Assembly (NCBI GenBank): GCA_026874595.1
Contig: CM049320.1
Location: 3,411,464 to 3,475,463, forward strand
Direction: 5' to 3'
DNA from: Sipunculus nudus
Taxonomy: Eukaryota > Annelida > Sipuncula > Golfingiida > Sipunculidae
Length of the DNA: 64,000 nt
Made by a program: the position numbers and the translations under genes
Shown here: positions 12,710 to 21,804 of the stretch, one piece after another
How positions within the stretch are numbered: position 1 is the stretch's first letter
How the letters are laid out: each line of letters starts with the position of its first letter
Notes under the pieces: model-generated
Databases searched by the model: none
What the model was told of the DNA's origin: nothing
Seen by the model: the letters and a program-made list of their open reading frames with translations, nothing else

Positions 12710-12724
12710 TGGCGACGAAGATGG
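12710..12724 (+). other. Primer binding site, probably for tRNA-Ser(GCT)
   Basis: TGGCGACGAAGATGG starts three bases after the 5' LTR. From my memory of animal tRNA-Ser(GCT) 3' ends, the complement would be TGGCGACGAGGATGG, one mismatch. The site overlaps the gag start codon at 12721. Confidence 0.7.
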
Positions 12725-15675
12725 AGAATTCTGAACCAGAACAAACGGTAGGGACGCAATTGACGCCCGGGCCAGCTCAACAGCGCTTTTTGCAGCCGAG
12801 CCAAGGTATGGCACCGTGTTACTTTGACGGAGAGGAGGACTGGGATTGTTACGTAGAACATTTTGAGCTATACCTCGTGGCGCAGGGGTTCACATTGGAC
12901 AGTGAAAGCAATCCGCAGGTAATCGCCCTTTTCCTACACTCCCTAGGTACGAAGAATTACGGAGTCATAAGAGACTTGGTCTCACCAGCTAAGCCAAATT
13001 CAAAGACTTTCGCAGAACTGAAAGCAATTATGAGGCGACATTTGAAGGCGCCCCCTATTGTTGTTGCCGAAAGACGTAAATTCATAAAACGTGACCAAAA
13101 GGCAGGCGAGGGTATCGCGGACTACGTGGTAGCACTGAAACATTTGAGTTTAAACTGCGGGTATGAGGACAAACTTGATGAAAACCTTCGTGATCGTTTT
13201 ATTAGTGGGCTTACAAGCGAAGCCACGTCTCTTAAACTGATGGAACGAACTAGAGACCTGCCATCGATGTCATTTCAGTCAGCGGTCGATTTTGCATTGG
13301 CCCGAGAAACCACCATAACAGAAACGAAAGAAATAAGGACGGGTGAAGCTGAAGATGCAGCAAATGTGAACTATGTTAAGGAGAGAAATCCACATCGGAA
13401 AACGGCCAATAGTGGTAATATTAAATGCTACAGGTGTGGACGTAGCTCGCATACACCAGAGCAGTGCTGGTTTAAGAGTGTGACCTGTAACAGCTGCAAG
13501 AAAGTAGGACATATCGCCCGGAAATGCCAGAGCCGTTTTAACCAGAGGCAGAGTTCGACACGTGGTCGTGGCAGGGGTCGAAAAACACAGGAGCATCAGA
13601 GAAGGACACCAAGACCAGTACATCAAGTTGTGGACCTTGATGATAATACCAGTGACTCTGTTGATAATACCAGTGACTCTGTTGATAATATCAGTGACTC
13701 TTGTGATGATAATAGTGCCATTGATTCAAATGATGAATGTACTCCATATTCCATTCTAAAGGTTGTGTCAAAAGAGAATGGAAATGCATGTGCTGATGCT
13801 ATATATGTTACTATGGGTATTGAGCAGGTACAGGTTAAGATGGAGCTTGATACTGGGTCATCAGTATCAATGATACCTTATGAGATGTATAAAGACAAGT
13901 TTTCACATTTGACATTGCATGAGACAAGTAAAATGTTCTCTAGTTTTACAGGAGAGAAAGTCAAACCTGTAGGTAAATTGGCTGTAAAGGTTAAATACAA
14001 CAAACAACACAAGAATTTGTGTTTGTATGTGGTTAAACACACTAAGCATGCCTTGCTAGGTAGGGAATGGCTATATGCCATCCGGCTCAACTGGAAACAG
14101 TTAGATTTCTCAGAGGTAAGTTCAGATAGCTCGTCAGAGGTTGTAAACAAGATTGAGATGACGAGGAAACTTGATAGAATATTGGATAAGCATGCAGCCT
14201 TGTTTGATGGCAAGCTGGGTAAATTAAAAGGTATCAAGGCAAGCACCTATATTGTGGAGGATGCTCAGCCAGTAACAACCAGACCATACAGGGTTCCTTA
14301 TTCAATGAGGACTCCGGTAGAACAGGAATTAACTAGATTGGAAAATTGTGGGGTGTTGTCTCCTATAACACACAGTGAATGGAGCACAGGAGTGTTAGCT
14401 GTGCCGAAAAAGGATGGTACAGTCAGGCTATGTGGCAATTATAAAACTACAGTAAACCCGGTAATTGTACCAGTGGCGCCCCCTAGCATAAACGTGGAAG
14501 ACATCCTGGCTAATTTAGCCGGTGGTGTCTCCTTTTCTAAACTAGATCTAGCTCATGCATATAACCAGATGGAGTTAGACGAAGAGTCCAAGAGGTACCT
14601 TGTTCTCTCAACGCATAAAGGGCTATTCCAACAAAACAGATTAGTGTTCGGCATAACCACAGCACCTGCTATCTGGCAAAAGACTATCGAGCAGGTACTG
14701 CAGGGTCTACCTGGTGTACAGGTATATTTGGATGACATACTAGTTACAGGTTGTTCAGAGGAGGAACACGTGTCAAATTTAGACAGAGTTTTACAGAGGT
14801 TAGGTGAATATGGATTGAAGCTCAAGAGGAGCAAGTGTGACTTCATGTGCCAATCGGTTGAGTACCTTGGTCATGTGATAGATAGACATGGTGTACACAA
14901 GTCTCCCTCAAAGGTAGAAGAGATTAGTAATATGCCTCCCCCTAAAGACTTGTCTGGTCTCAGGTCTTACCTGGGTATGCTGAATTACTATAGGCAGTTT
15001 GTGCCAAACCTAGCCAGTGTAATCAAACCTCTCACAGCAATGCTGGAGAAGGGACAAGCATTTAAATGGTCAGATATTGCTGAGAAGGCTTTTATAGAGT
15101 CTAAGCAGATGTTAAAGGACTCTGGGTTTTTAATGCACTTCAATCCAGATTTGCCCATTGCTATAGCAACGGATGGTAGTCCAGTAGGTGTAGGCGCCGT
15201 CCTTTCACATATCTTACCGAATGGCGAAGAAAGACCGATCCAGTTCGCCTCGCGATCTTTGACGAAACCCGAAAGAAATTATCCGCAAATCGAGCGAGAG
15301 GCATTAGCCATTCATTTCGCATTGAAGAAGTTTTATATGTATATTTATGGGCGGAAATTCACTCTGATTACAGACAACAAACCCTTGACTGTTCTGTTTG
15401 GCCCTAGATCAGGTATGCCTACTTTAGCAGCTGAGCGTATACAGCGTTGGGCCATGTTCTTAGCCGGTTTTGATTATGAAATTAAATACCGGAAAGCGGA
15501 ACTTAAAGCAAACGCCGATTGCATGTCCAGGCTGCCCGGTCCAGTCGTGGACATGGAAACTGAACCGTCAATCGCGCACGTTTTTCACATCGATGTTCTG
15601 CCATGTTCTCATGACCGTATCCGCAAGACGACTAGGACCGATCCGGTCTTATCTAAAGTTTCCGATATGTCATAG
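12721..15675 (+). CDS. Gag-Pol polyprotein of Gypsy element (Gag, protease, reverse transcriptase, RNase H)
   Basis: The start is the first ATG after the LTR (12721); the open frame extends upstream into the LTR but without an ATG. The product is 984 residues. Gag contains two CCHC zinc knuckles (about residues 236-269: CYRCGRSSHTPEQC and CNSCKKVGHIARKC) that bind genomic RNA. A Ser/Asp-rich linker with three NTSDSVD-like repeats follows (13641-13702). The aspartic protease has DTGS at residue 377. The RT has LDLA with Asp at 609 and YLDD at 669-672. RNase H has TDGS near 817-820 and continues to the end. Gag and Pol are in one frame with no intervening stop. The frame ends at a TAG (15673) just before the integrase, because of a shift near 15640-15666. 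Confidence 0.95.
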   Translation: MENSEPEQTVGTQLTPGPAQQRFLQPSQGMAPCYFDGEEDWDCYVEHFELYLVAQGFTLDSESNPQVIALFLHSLGTKNYGVIRDLVSPAKPNSKTFAELKAIMRRHLKAPPIVVAERRKFIKRDQKAGEGIADYVVALKHLSLNCGYEDKLDENLRDRFISGLTSEATSLKLMERTRDLPSMSFQSAVDFALARETTITETKEIRTGEAEDAANVNYVKERNPHRKTANSGNIKCYRCGRSSHTPEQCWFKSVTCNSCKKVGHIARKCQSRFNQRQSSTRGRGRGRKTQEHQRRTPRPVHQVVDLDDNTSDSVDNTSDSVDNISDSCDDNSAIDSNDECTPYSILKVVSKENGNACADAIYVTMGIEQVQVKMELDTGSSVSMIPYEMYKDKFSHLTLHETSKMFSSFTGEKVKPVGKLAVKVKYNKQHKNLCLYVVKHTKHALLGREWLYAIRLNWKQLDFSEVSSDSSSEVVNKIEMTRKLDRILDKHAALFDGKLGKLKGIKASTYIVEDAQPVTTRPYRVPYSMRTPVEQELTRLENCGVLSPITHSEWSTGVLAVPKKDGTVRLCGNYKTTVNPVIVPVAPPSINVEDILANLAGGVSFSKLDLAHAYNQMELDEESKRYLVLSTHKGLFQQNRLVFGITTAPAIWQKTIEQVLQGLPGVQVYLDDILVTGCSEEEHVSNLDRVLQRLGEYGLKLKRSKCDFMCQSVEYLGHVIDRHGVHKSPSKVEEISNMPPPKDLSGLRSYLGMLNYYRQFVPNLASVIKPLTAMLEKGQAFKWSDIAEKAFIESKQMLKDSGFLMHFNPDLPIAIATDGSPVGVGAVLSHILPNGEERPIQFASRSLTKPERNYPQIEREALAIHFALKKFYMYIYGRKFTLITDNKPLTVLFGPRSGMPTLAAERIQRWAMFLAGFDYEIKYRKAELKANADCMSRLPGPVVDMETEPSIAHVFHIDVLPCSHDRIRKTTRTDPVLSKVSDMS

Positions 15676-17042
15676 AAGGTTGGCCAAGAAAACTCACGGA
15701 TTCTGAGGCAGTTCTTCAGCCTTACTTCCAGCGTAGGAATGAAATTACAATTGAAAACGGCATTCTGTTGTGGGGTCTGCGCGTGATCGTTCCACCGAAA
15801 TGTCGGTCGGCAGTTTTAGACGAACTGCATGAGGGTCACATTGGGATCGTTAAAATGAAATCCGTAGCCAGAAGTTACGTTTGGTGGCCCCAGATCGATA
15901 GCCATATTGAGAGCAAGTCTAAATGTTGTGAACTATGCCAGGTTAACCAGAATAACCCTTCACTGGCACCACTTCACCCATGGGTACCAGCATCCAAGCC
16001 ATGGGAGCCAATACATGTTGATTTTGCGGGTCCCATGGATAGCCAGGTTTATTTAGTGATTGTAGATGCGTTCTCCAAATGGCCGGAAGTATATTTAATG
16101 TCATCAACAACTTCGGATAAGACAATTGAAATTTTGCGGGAAGTGTTCAGCCGAAATGGCCTACCTCAAATTTTAGTATCTGACAACGGAAGTCAGTTTA
16201 CATCGGCCGAATTCAAGAAATTTATGGATGGTAATGGCATAACACACAAATTTAGCGCCCCCTATCATCCAAGTACCAATGGCCAAGCTGAGCGTTTTGT
16301 CCAAAGCCTGAAACGTGCATTGAAAGCAGCATCTCGAGATCATGGTTCCTTGCAAACAAAATTGAGCAGGTTCTTATTGGCTTATAGAAATGCTCCACAC
16401 TCTGTAACAGGCGAGTCCCCGGCGATGTTGTTTCTAAGGAGGCCGTTAAGGAATCGTCTAAATAATCTGCGTCCAAACACGGAAAGACGAATGAAAAATC
16501 AGTTGCATGAACAAATAGAACATCGAGAGAAATATTCGAAACACAGGGAGTTCCGTGTGAATGAAACCGTGTGGGTTAGGACTAACAGCGGTAAACAAAA
16601 ATGGGTACCAGGGGTGGTACTGTCTAAGGATGGTCCTGTAAACTATACAGTACAAATAGGAGAAAATGTGTGGTGTAGACACATTGAACAGATTATCCCT
16701 AGGTTGTGTGATAGTTCTCATCCGTCTGATAAGGAAAATGATATTCTCACACAGTTTTCACCGGAATTGACAGAGGTTTTGAGTTATCCAGCATCTGCAG
16801 GTCAGACTGATAATTCTCAACCCAAATGTGAAACCGATAGTCATTGTCAAGTCAGTGATTTAGGTCAGTCAAATGTCCAAAGTTCTAGTGTTACTGAAAA
16901 AGAGGCTGAAGGAAATGGAAATACATGTATATCCTCTACTGTTCATGACACACAGAAACCTTCAAGCCCAAGTAAAGTTCAACCAGTGTCAGTTCGGCGT
17001 TCTATAAGAATACGGAAGCCACCAGAGAGGCTTAATATTTAA
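15666..17042 (+). CDS. Integrase of Gypsy element, in the -1 frame relative to Gag-Pol
   Basis: This frame continues Pol without its own ATG. From 15666 it reads YVIEGWP..., the usual linker after RNase H. The HHCC zinc domain has HEGH near 15828 and CCELCQ near 15930. The DDE core has Asp at 16020 (VDFAGP), Asp at 16182 (SDNGSQF) and Glu at 16290 (QAERF), with 35 residues between the last two, the canonical D,D35E spacing. A GPY/F-like module (GPVNYTVQI, RHIEQI) lies near 16634-16695. The Ser/Thr-rich tail ends in basic RRSIRIRKPPERL at 17042. No chromodomain is seen. Integrase joins the cDNA to host DNA. A one-base loss near 15640-15666, or less likely translational recoding, explains the separate frame. 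Confidence 0.92.
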   Translation, partial: YVIEGWPRKLTDSEAVLQPYFQRRNEITIENGILLWGLRVIVPPKCRSAVLDELHEGHIGIVKMKSVARSYVWWPQIDSHIESKSKCCELCQVNQNNPSLAPLHPWVPASKPWEPIHVDFAGPMDSQVYLVIVDAFSKWPEVYLMSSTTSDKTIEILREVFSRNGLPQILVSDNGSQFTSAEFKKFMDGNGITHKFSAPYHPSTNGQAERFVQSLKRALKAASRDHGSLQTKLSRFLLAYRNAPHSVTGESPAMLFLRRPLRNRLNNLRPNTERRMKNQLHEQIEHREKYSKHREFRVNETVWVRTNSGKQKWVPGVVLSKDGPVNYTVQIGENVWCRHIEQIIPRLCDSSHPSDKENDILTQFSPELTEVLSYPASAGQTDNSQPKCETDSHCQVSDLGQSNVQSSSVTEKEAEGNGNTCISSTVHDTQKPSSPSKVQPVSVRRSIRIRKPPERLNI

Positions 17043-17290
17043 TGTTATAATGCTATATGTATATTTTTTTTTAGTTCCGTTGTGTCTTGTTTCCAGATAT
17101 CTCTCTCAGGATCTATCATCTATTTTATGTCATAGAAGGCTTATCAGTGTTATATGTCACATATGTCAGGGAAACCTATGATTTCTTAATGCAGTATAGT
17201 TTATACCGGTCAGACATACCACACCTTATACGTCCTGCAATAGTGTCTGTGTCGGTCGTGTATGTATTTTCCCCCAGGTTTTTGTTTAAG

Positions 17291-17301
17291 GAGGGGAGAG
17301 A
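17291..17301 (+). other. Polypurine tract
   Basis: GAGGGGAGAGA lies immediately upstream of the 3' LTR, where plus-strand DNA synthesis would be primed. Confidence 0.88.
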
Positions 17302-17494
17302 TGATGTGTATTCGTATTAAGTAATGTGTCGAGGTATCTAGTGGAACTATATTTCAGCGGACTTAGTAGTGGTGCGGCGGCTCGCCCTATGATATGTACG
17401 AGTGATATGGCTGGAATAAAGTTGTTCGGTTGTCCTCCATATTTGTGCGTGTTTTATTTGCAACGGCACCTCAAAATCCTCCAAATACCCGACA
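17302..17494 (+). repeat. Gypsy 3' LTR
   Basis: 193 bp. It differs from the 5' LTR only by G at 17384. AATAAA at 17415-17420 is the likely polyadenylation signal. AGTTC target duplication follows. Confidence 0.96.
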
Positions 17495-17673
17495 AGTTCC
17501 AAATCTGCTAGCTCGCTTCAGGTACATAGGGCCCCGCTTCGCTTCTGGACCTTCAATCGCTAATTTCTCAACGTCAGCACCCTGACAGCTCAAGAAATAG
17601 ACATCAAAAGCTAAGAGAAGATCCTTACCAACCAACAGGTCTCTCCGGGAACCAGCTGTTTGAGTACAAAGGT
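17495..17673 (+). promoter_or_regulatory. Promoter-like unit 2 (type A), CCAAT box displaced by Gypsy
   Basis: TACATA at 17523, initiator-like A at 17555, GT donor at 17672 (117 nt). Its CCAAT box is at 12492, now nearly 5 kb upstream across the retrotransposon. Confidence 0.5.
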
Positions 17674-17750
17674 AGGAAAACTACGGTTTATTTCACCACC
17701 CCCTTACCCCCCCCCCCCCCACTTTCTGACCGGTGGTCCCAGCTTCTTGG

Positions 17751-17950
17751 CCAATCAGAAGCCGAGGAGTTCCAAATCTGCTAGTTCGTTTCAGATACAT
17801 ATATAGGGCCCCGCATTGCTACTGGATCTTCAGTCGCTATTTTCTTACCGTCAGCACCCTGACATCTGAAGAAAACACAGCCAAGTGGTCACAGAAGTCA
17901 CCCTGAAGCCTTCCGACCACATCTTACCAGTTTAAACCAAGTATCAAGGT
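17751..17950 (+). promoter_or_regulatory. Promoter-like unit 3 (type B)
   Basis: CCAAT at 17751 (-81), CATATATAG at 17798-17806 (about -31), initiator-like TTCAGTC with A at 17832, donor GT at 17949 (117 nt). Confidence 0.6.
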
Positions 17951-18027
17951 AGAAAAACATCGGTTCATTTCACCGCCCCCCTCCCCCCCCCCCCTCCACT
18001 TTCTGACCGGTGGTCCCCGCTTCTCGG

Positions 18028-18223
18028 CCAATCAGAGGCCATGGAGTTCCAGATCTGCTAGCTCACTTCAGATACATAGGGCCCCGCATCGCTTCTGGAC
18101 CTTCAATCGCTAATTTCTCAACGTCAGCACCCTGACAGCTCAAGAAATAGACATCAAAAGCTAAGAGAAGATCCTTACCAACCAACAGGTCTCTCCGGGA
18201 ACCAGTTGTTTGAGTACAAAGGT
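18028..18223 (+). promoter_or_regulatory. Promoter-like unit 4 (type A)
   Basis: CCAAT at 18028 (-77), TACATA at 18073 (-32), initiator-like A at 18105, donor GT at 18222 (117 nt). Confidence 0.6.
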
Positions 18224-18300
18224 AGGAAAACTACGGTTTATTTCACCACCCCCTTACCCCCCCCCCCCCCACTTTCTGACCGGTGGTCCCCGCTTCTTGG

Positions 18301-18500
18301 CCAATCAGAAGCCGAGGAGTTCCAAATCTGCTAGTTCGTTTCAGATACATATATAGGGCCCCGCATTGCTACTGGATCTTCAGTCGCTATTTTCTTACCG
18401 TCAGCACCCTGACATCTGAAGAAAACACAGCCAAGTGGTCACAGAATTCACCCTGAAGCCTTCCGACCACATCTTACCAGTTTAAACCAAGTATCAAGGT
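18301..18500 (+). promoter_or_regulatory. Promoter-like unit 5 (type B)
   Basis: CCAAT at 18301 (-81), CATATATAG near 18348, initiator-like A at 18382, donor GT at 18499 (117 nt). Confidence 0.6.
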
Positions 18501-18576
18501 AGAAAAACATCGGTTCATTTCACCGCCCCCCTCCCCCCCCCCCTCCACTTTCTGACCGGTGGTCCCCGCTTCTCGG

Positions 18577-18772
18577 CCAATCAGAGGCCATGGAGTTCCA
18601 GATCTGCTAGCTCACTTCAGATACATAGGGCCCCGCATCGCTTCTGGACCTTCAATCGCTAATTTCTCAACGTCAGCACCCTGACAGCTCAAGAAATAGA
18701 CATCAAAAGCTAAGAGAAGATCCTTACCAACCAACAGGTCTCTCCGGGAACCAGCTGTTTGAGTACAAAGGT
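18577..18772 (+). promoter_or_regulatory. Promoter-like unit 6 (type A)
   Basis: CCAAT at 18577 (-77), TACATA near 18622, initiator-like A at 18654, donor GT at 18771 (117 nt). Confidence 0.6.
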
Positions 18773-18851
18773 AGGAAAACTACGGTTTATTTCACCACCC
18801 CCTTACCCCCCCCCCCCCCCCACTTTCTGACCGGTGGTCCCCGCTTCTTGG

Positions 18852-19051
18852 CCAATCAGAAGCCGAGGAGTTCCAAATCTGCTAGTTCGTTTCAGATACA
18901 TATATAGGGCCCCGCATCGCTACTGGATCTTCAGTCGCTATTTTCTTACCGTCAGCACCCTGACATCTGAAGAAAACACAGCCAAGTGGTCATAGAAGTC
19001 TCCCTGAAGCCTTCCGACCAAATCTTACCAGTTTAAACCAAGTATCAAGGT
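18852..19051 (+). promoter_or_regulatory. Promoter-like unit 7 (type B)
   Basis: CCAAT at 18852 (-81), CATATATAG near 18899, initiator-like A at 18933, donor GT at 19050 (117 nt). Confidence 0.6.
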
Positions 19052-19126
19052 AGAAAAACATCGGTTCATTTCACCGCCCCCCTCCCCCCCCCCTCCACTT
19101 TCTGACCGGTGGTCCCTGCTTCTCGG

Positions 19127-19321
19127 CCAATCAGATGTCGTGGAGTTCCAAATCTGCCAGCTCGCTTCATGTACATAGGGCCCTACATCGATTGAGGAGC
19201 TTCACTGGCTATTTAATTCCCGCAGCGCCCTGACACCTCAAGAAAATATAGCCAGCAAGTTCCTGAAGATGTCCTGAAGCCTTCAAGCCACATTACACAA
19301 GTTAAATCCAAGTTTCAAGGT
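19127..19321 (+). promoter_or_regulatory. Promoter-like unit 8 (diverged, last)
   Basis: CCAAT at 19127 (-77), TACATAGGG near 19172, initiator-like TTCACT with A at 19204, donor GT at 19320 (116 nt). It is the most diverged unit but keeps the geometry. Its leader contains one ATG followed at once by a stop (ATG TCC TGA). Confidence 0.5.
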
Positions 19322-19370
19322 AGGTAAACACGAGTTTTAATCACCACCACCCCCCCCCCCCCCCACTTTC

Positions 19371-19617
19371 TGAAAAATGTCTACACACAATGACTGCTTG
19401 TTTTAGATTCTTATCTGATTTTAACTTTTAGTAAAATTATACATCTCAGTTACTCTGTGAAGTTATTCTACATGTTTTTAGGATGTATCTTTTAATGTGA
19501 TATATTCTGGAATATGCATTTGAGCAATATTACATTGTAACGTGTGCAATATAATTGTTCATTAAAAATAATAATTCAATAATGAATATAAATCACCTAG
19601 AACAGGGACAGACATTA
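19371..19617. other. Spacer, nothing recognised
   Basis: AT-rich sequence after the last array unit and its poly-C tract. Confidence 0.4.
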
Positions 19618-20415
19618 ACTAGAATATCAGCAGAAGCTGACAAAAGCTCTCAAGAACAGTGTTTATAGGTGGTACCAGTAATAAGTATGAAATATTTGTT
19701 CTCACATAGATGTATATCTGTACATGTCTCAGTTATCAAATTAATCTGGAGAGGTATGAAGTACTTCATTTTTTAAATTGCAAGTATGGTAAGGCCGATC
19801 TCATGCAGGACTTAGACATCATCAAGGCATATCATTATACCATGTTTCATAACAATCCACCCAGTGCATGGTTCCTGGGAAATAAGCTCTTTTAGTTTTT
19901 TTCTCTTCTAAGCTCTGTGACCTTTAAGTCGGTCAAGGACACCCATCTTTGAACCTGACCAAGATATTGTTAATATTCATCAGCACTGAAGAAATAAGTT
20001 CATATGTTAAGTAACTTTGGAGATATCTTGCTCACAAGGCCAAAGTTAAAAAATCTGATAAAAATTCGTAAAAAAAAAATGGAAATTGTAGATGGCCACA
20101 AAACTTGTGCAGCAGGTACAGACCATCAGTCCCCATAATCATAGTAAGTTTTGTGAAAATCCACTCAATGGTTCCTGAGAAATAAGATTCAAAGTGTTTT
20201 TTTCTATAATCAGCTCTAAAATGTAGAAAAATATGTCAAGGTCATCCATCTTTGAATTTGACCAAGATTTTGTCAATATACATCAGCAATGAAGAAATAA
20301 AATTCATACAGTGATTCCAGATATCCCACTCACAAGGTCAAATTTAACGAACGCAGTATGGACGGACGGAAAGACGGACAGCTTGGGTGACAACAATAGC
20401 CCATCAGCCCCCAGT
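19618..20415 (+). mobile_element. Helitron-like non-autonomous element, family C copy 1
   Basis: It begins AACTAGAATATCAGCAGAAG and ends with GGACGGAC microsatellite then GCTTGGGTGACAACAATAGC and CCATCAGCC. Copies at 22117-22916 and 40385-41375 share both ends. The interior has ~300-bp units with GGTTCCTGRGAAATAAGC and 'AAGGTCACCCATCTTTGAAC' segments. No coding capacity. The 3' hairpin arm is degenerate in this copy. Confidence 0.7.
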
Positions 20416-20681
20416 TACATTTAGATAAAGAAATTTTACATAGGATCATTGCCAGCAATAAAGTCATCATCACAAAGTTGGTAGTTAGAAGAATATCAGA
20501 AACTGTTGTACACAAAGGAAAGGTATAAACAATTGTTATATCATTACCAAGAAATCCGCTGCTCCTAAACTCAACCAACATTGTATCAGAGCCACAACAA
20601 CCTTAAATTGCAGCTGGTGTTAATATCATAAATACGAGCAGAATTTACCTGTGATTACATGGAGTACTTTGAAGAGTGCAA

Positions 20682-21298
20682 GGAGGTGAAGGCTCAAAAG
20701 GCAACATCCAGTCATGAAGCTTCCAAGGAGGTAAAGGCACAAAAGGCAACATCTAGGCATGAGGCTTGCAATGAGGTGAAGGCTCAAAAGGCCACATCTA
20801 GGCATGAGGCTTGCAGTGAGGTGAAGGCTCAAAAGGCCACATCTAAGCATGAGGCTTGCAAGGAGGTAAAGGCACAAAAGGCAACATCTAGGCATGAGGC
20901 TTGCAGTGAGGTGAAGGCTCAAAAGGCCACATCTAGGCATGAGGCTTGCAAGGAGGTGAAGGCTCAAGAGGCAACATCTAGGCACGAGGTTTGCAATGAG
21001 ATGAAGGCTCAAAGGGCAACATCTAGGCATGAGGCTTGCAATGAGGTGAAGGCTCAAAAGGCAACATCTAGGCATGAGGCTTGGAAGGATGTAAAGGCTC
21101 AATAGGCCACATTTAGGCATGAGGTTTGCAATGAGGTGAAGGCTCAATAGGCCACATCTGGGCATGAGGTTGCAATGAGGTGAAGGCTCAATAGGCCACA
21201 TCTAGGCATGAGGCTTGCAATGAGGTGAAGGCTCAAAAGGCAACATCTATGCATGAGGCTCGAAAGGAGGTGAAGGCTCAAAAGACAACATCTAGGCA
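20682..21298. repeat. 45-bp minisatellite, about 14 copies
   Basis: The unit GAGGTGAAGGCTCAAAAGGC plus 25 more bases, ending GGCTTGCAAT, repeats every 45 bp. Since 45 is divisible by three, it reads as a 15-residue repeat EVKAQKATSRHEACN on the plus strand and as a leucine/cysteine-rich repeat on the minus strand. The plus frame is broken by TAG in the later units (about 21103, 21148, 21191). No promoter, intron signal or homologous flank supports a gene, so I call it a minisatellite. A short repetitive protein on either strand cannot be excluded. Confidence 0.85.
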
Positions 21299-21804
21299 TC
21301 ACTGGCCAAGTATATTCCATCCACAACATGAACCAGACAAAAGACAGACATCTTCACTGGTTGCCTGTGCCAGGAGGTTGTATGTTCATCTCTGTTTGTG
21401 TATATGTGTGTGCGTTCAAAATGAAATTTTAGGGCATTTCGGAGGTCAATGAAGAACCAGTTAGATTTTGATGTGGATCTGGTATATGATCTGGATTCAA
21501 GGATATCAAAAAGGGATATACAAGAATGAAAAGTCACTTATGCACAAATGAAAGTGGGAATATAGGCCAAATAAGTGAATACAAACATGGATTGGGAGCA
21601 TCACAGAATAGGGACCCCCCACATGGCAGAGGCTTGCATTTCTTAAAGAGTTCATATGCAGATTTCTAGCTTCCATCTTTCTCCATCAAATGTGGAACAG
21701 ACTGGTAAAGGTACATAAAGTATGAGGAGTGCAAGAGGAAAGTCACTGGCTGCAGTGGTCAGGAATTATGAGCAGCAACAATAAGGCCCAGGTCAAACTC
21801 CACA
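21299..21804. other. Low-information stretch with a dispersed repeat
   Basis: Bases about 21525-21660 resemble 26620-26750 (shared ACATGGCANAGGCTTGCAT segment), so this is an old dispersed repeat. No gene recognised. Confidence 0.35.

Larger units (their letters stand above)
12514..17494 (+). mobile_element. Ty3/Gypsy LTR retrotransposon, nearly intact and young
   Basis: Complete 4981-bp element: 193-bp LTRs (TGATG...CGACA), primer binding site, Gag-protease-RT-RNase H frame, integrase frame, polypurine tract and a 5-bp target duplication. The LTRs differ at one base (A at 12596, G at 17384), indicating recent insertion. The 259 bases between the integrase stop and the 3' LTR are an untranslated tail. 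Gene order PR-RT-RH-IN and the GPY/F-like tail of the integrase place it in Ty3/Gypsy. There is no envelope-like frame. One frameshift between RNase H and integrase probably stops this copy from producing a full Pol. Confidence 0.96.
17495..19370 (+). repeat. Tandem array of ~275-bp promoter-like units (units 2-8)
   Basis: The marker GAGTTCC falls at 17767, 18044, 18317, 18593, 18868 and 19143 (steps 273-277), with unit 2 starting at the Gypsy border. Units alternate between two leader types (A: ...GAGTACAAAG|GTAGG; B: ...AGTATCAAG|GTAGA), giving a ~550-bp higher-order dimer. Each unit has CCAATCAG, a TATA-like box, an initiator-like TTCARTC, an ATG-free leader of 116-117 nt, a consensus splice donor, then a C10-14 tract and CTTTCTGACCGGTGG. 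Nothing coding is present. The array looks like duplicated promoters plus first exons; a satellite that captured one promoter is the alternative. Confidence 0.8.

Noticed and set aside
12538-12720. Extension of the Gypsy Gag frame into the 5' LTR
   Set aside because: It has no ATG and overlaps the LTR and primer site; the identical frame appears in the 3' LTR (17326-17511), so it is fortuitous.
12219-19321. Array as spliced-leader RNA or snRNA gene cluster
   Set aside because: The leader before the donor is about 117 nt, far longer than known spliced leaders; no Sm-like site or terminator follows; CCAAT/TATA suggest ordinary Pol II promoters.
20682-21298. CRISPR-like array
   Set aside because: Repeats are directly adjacent with no spacers; context is eukaryotic.
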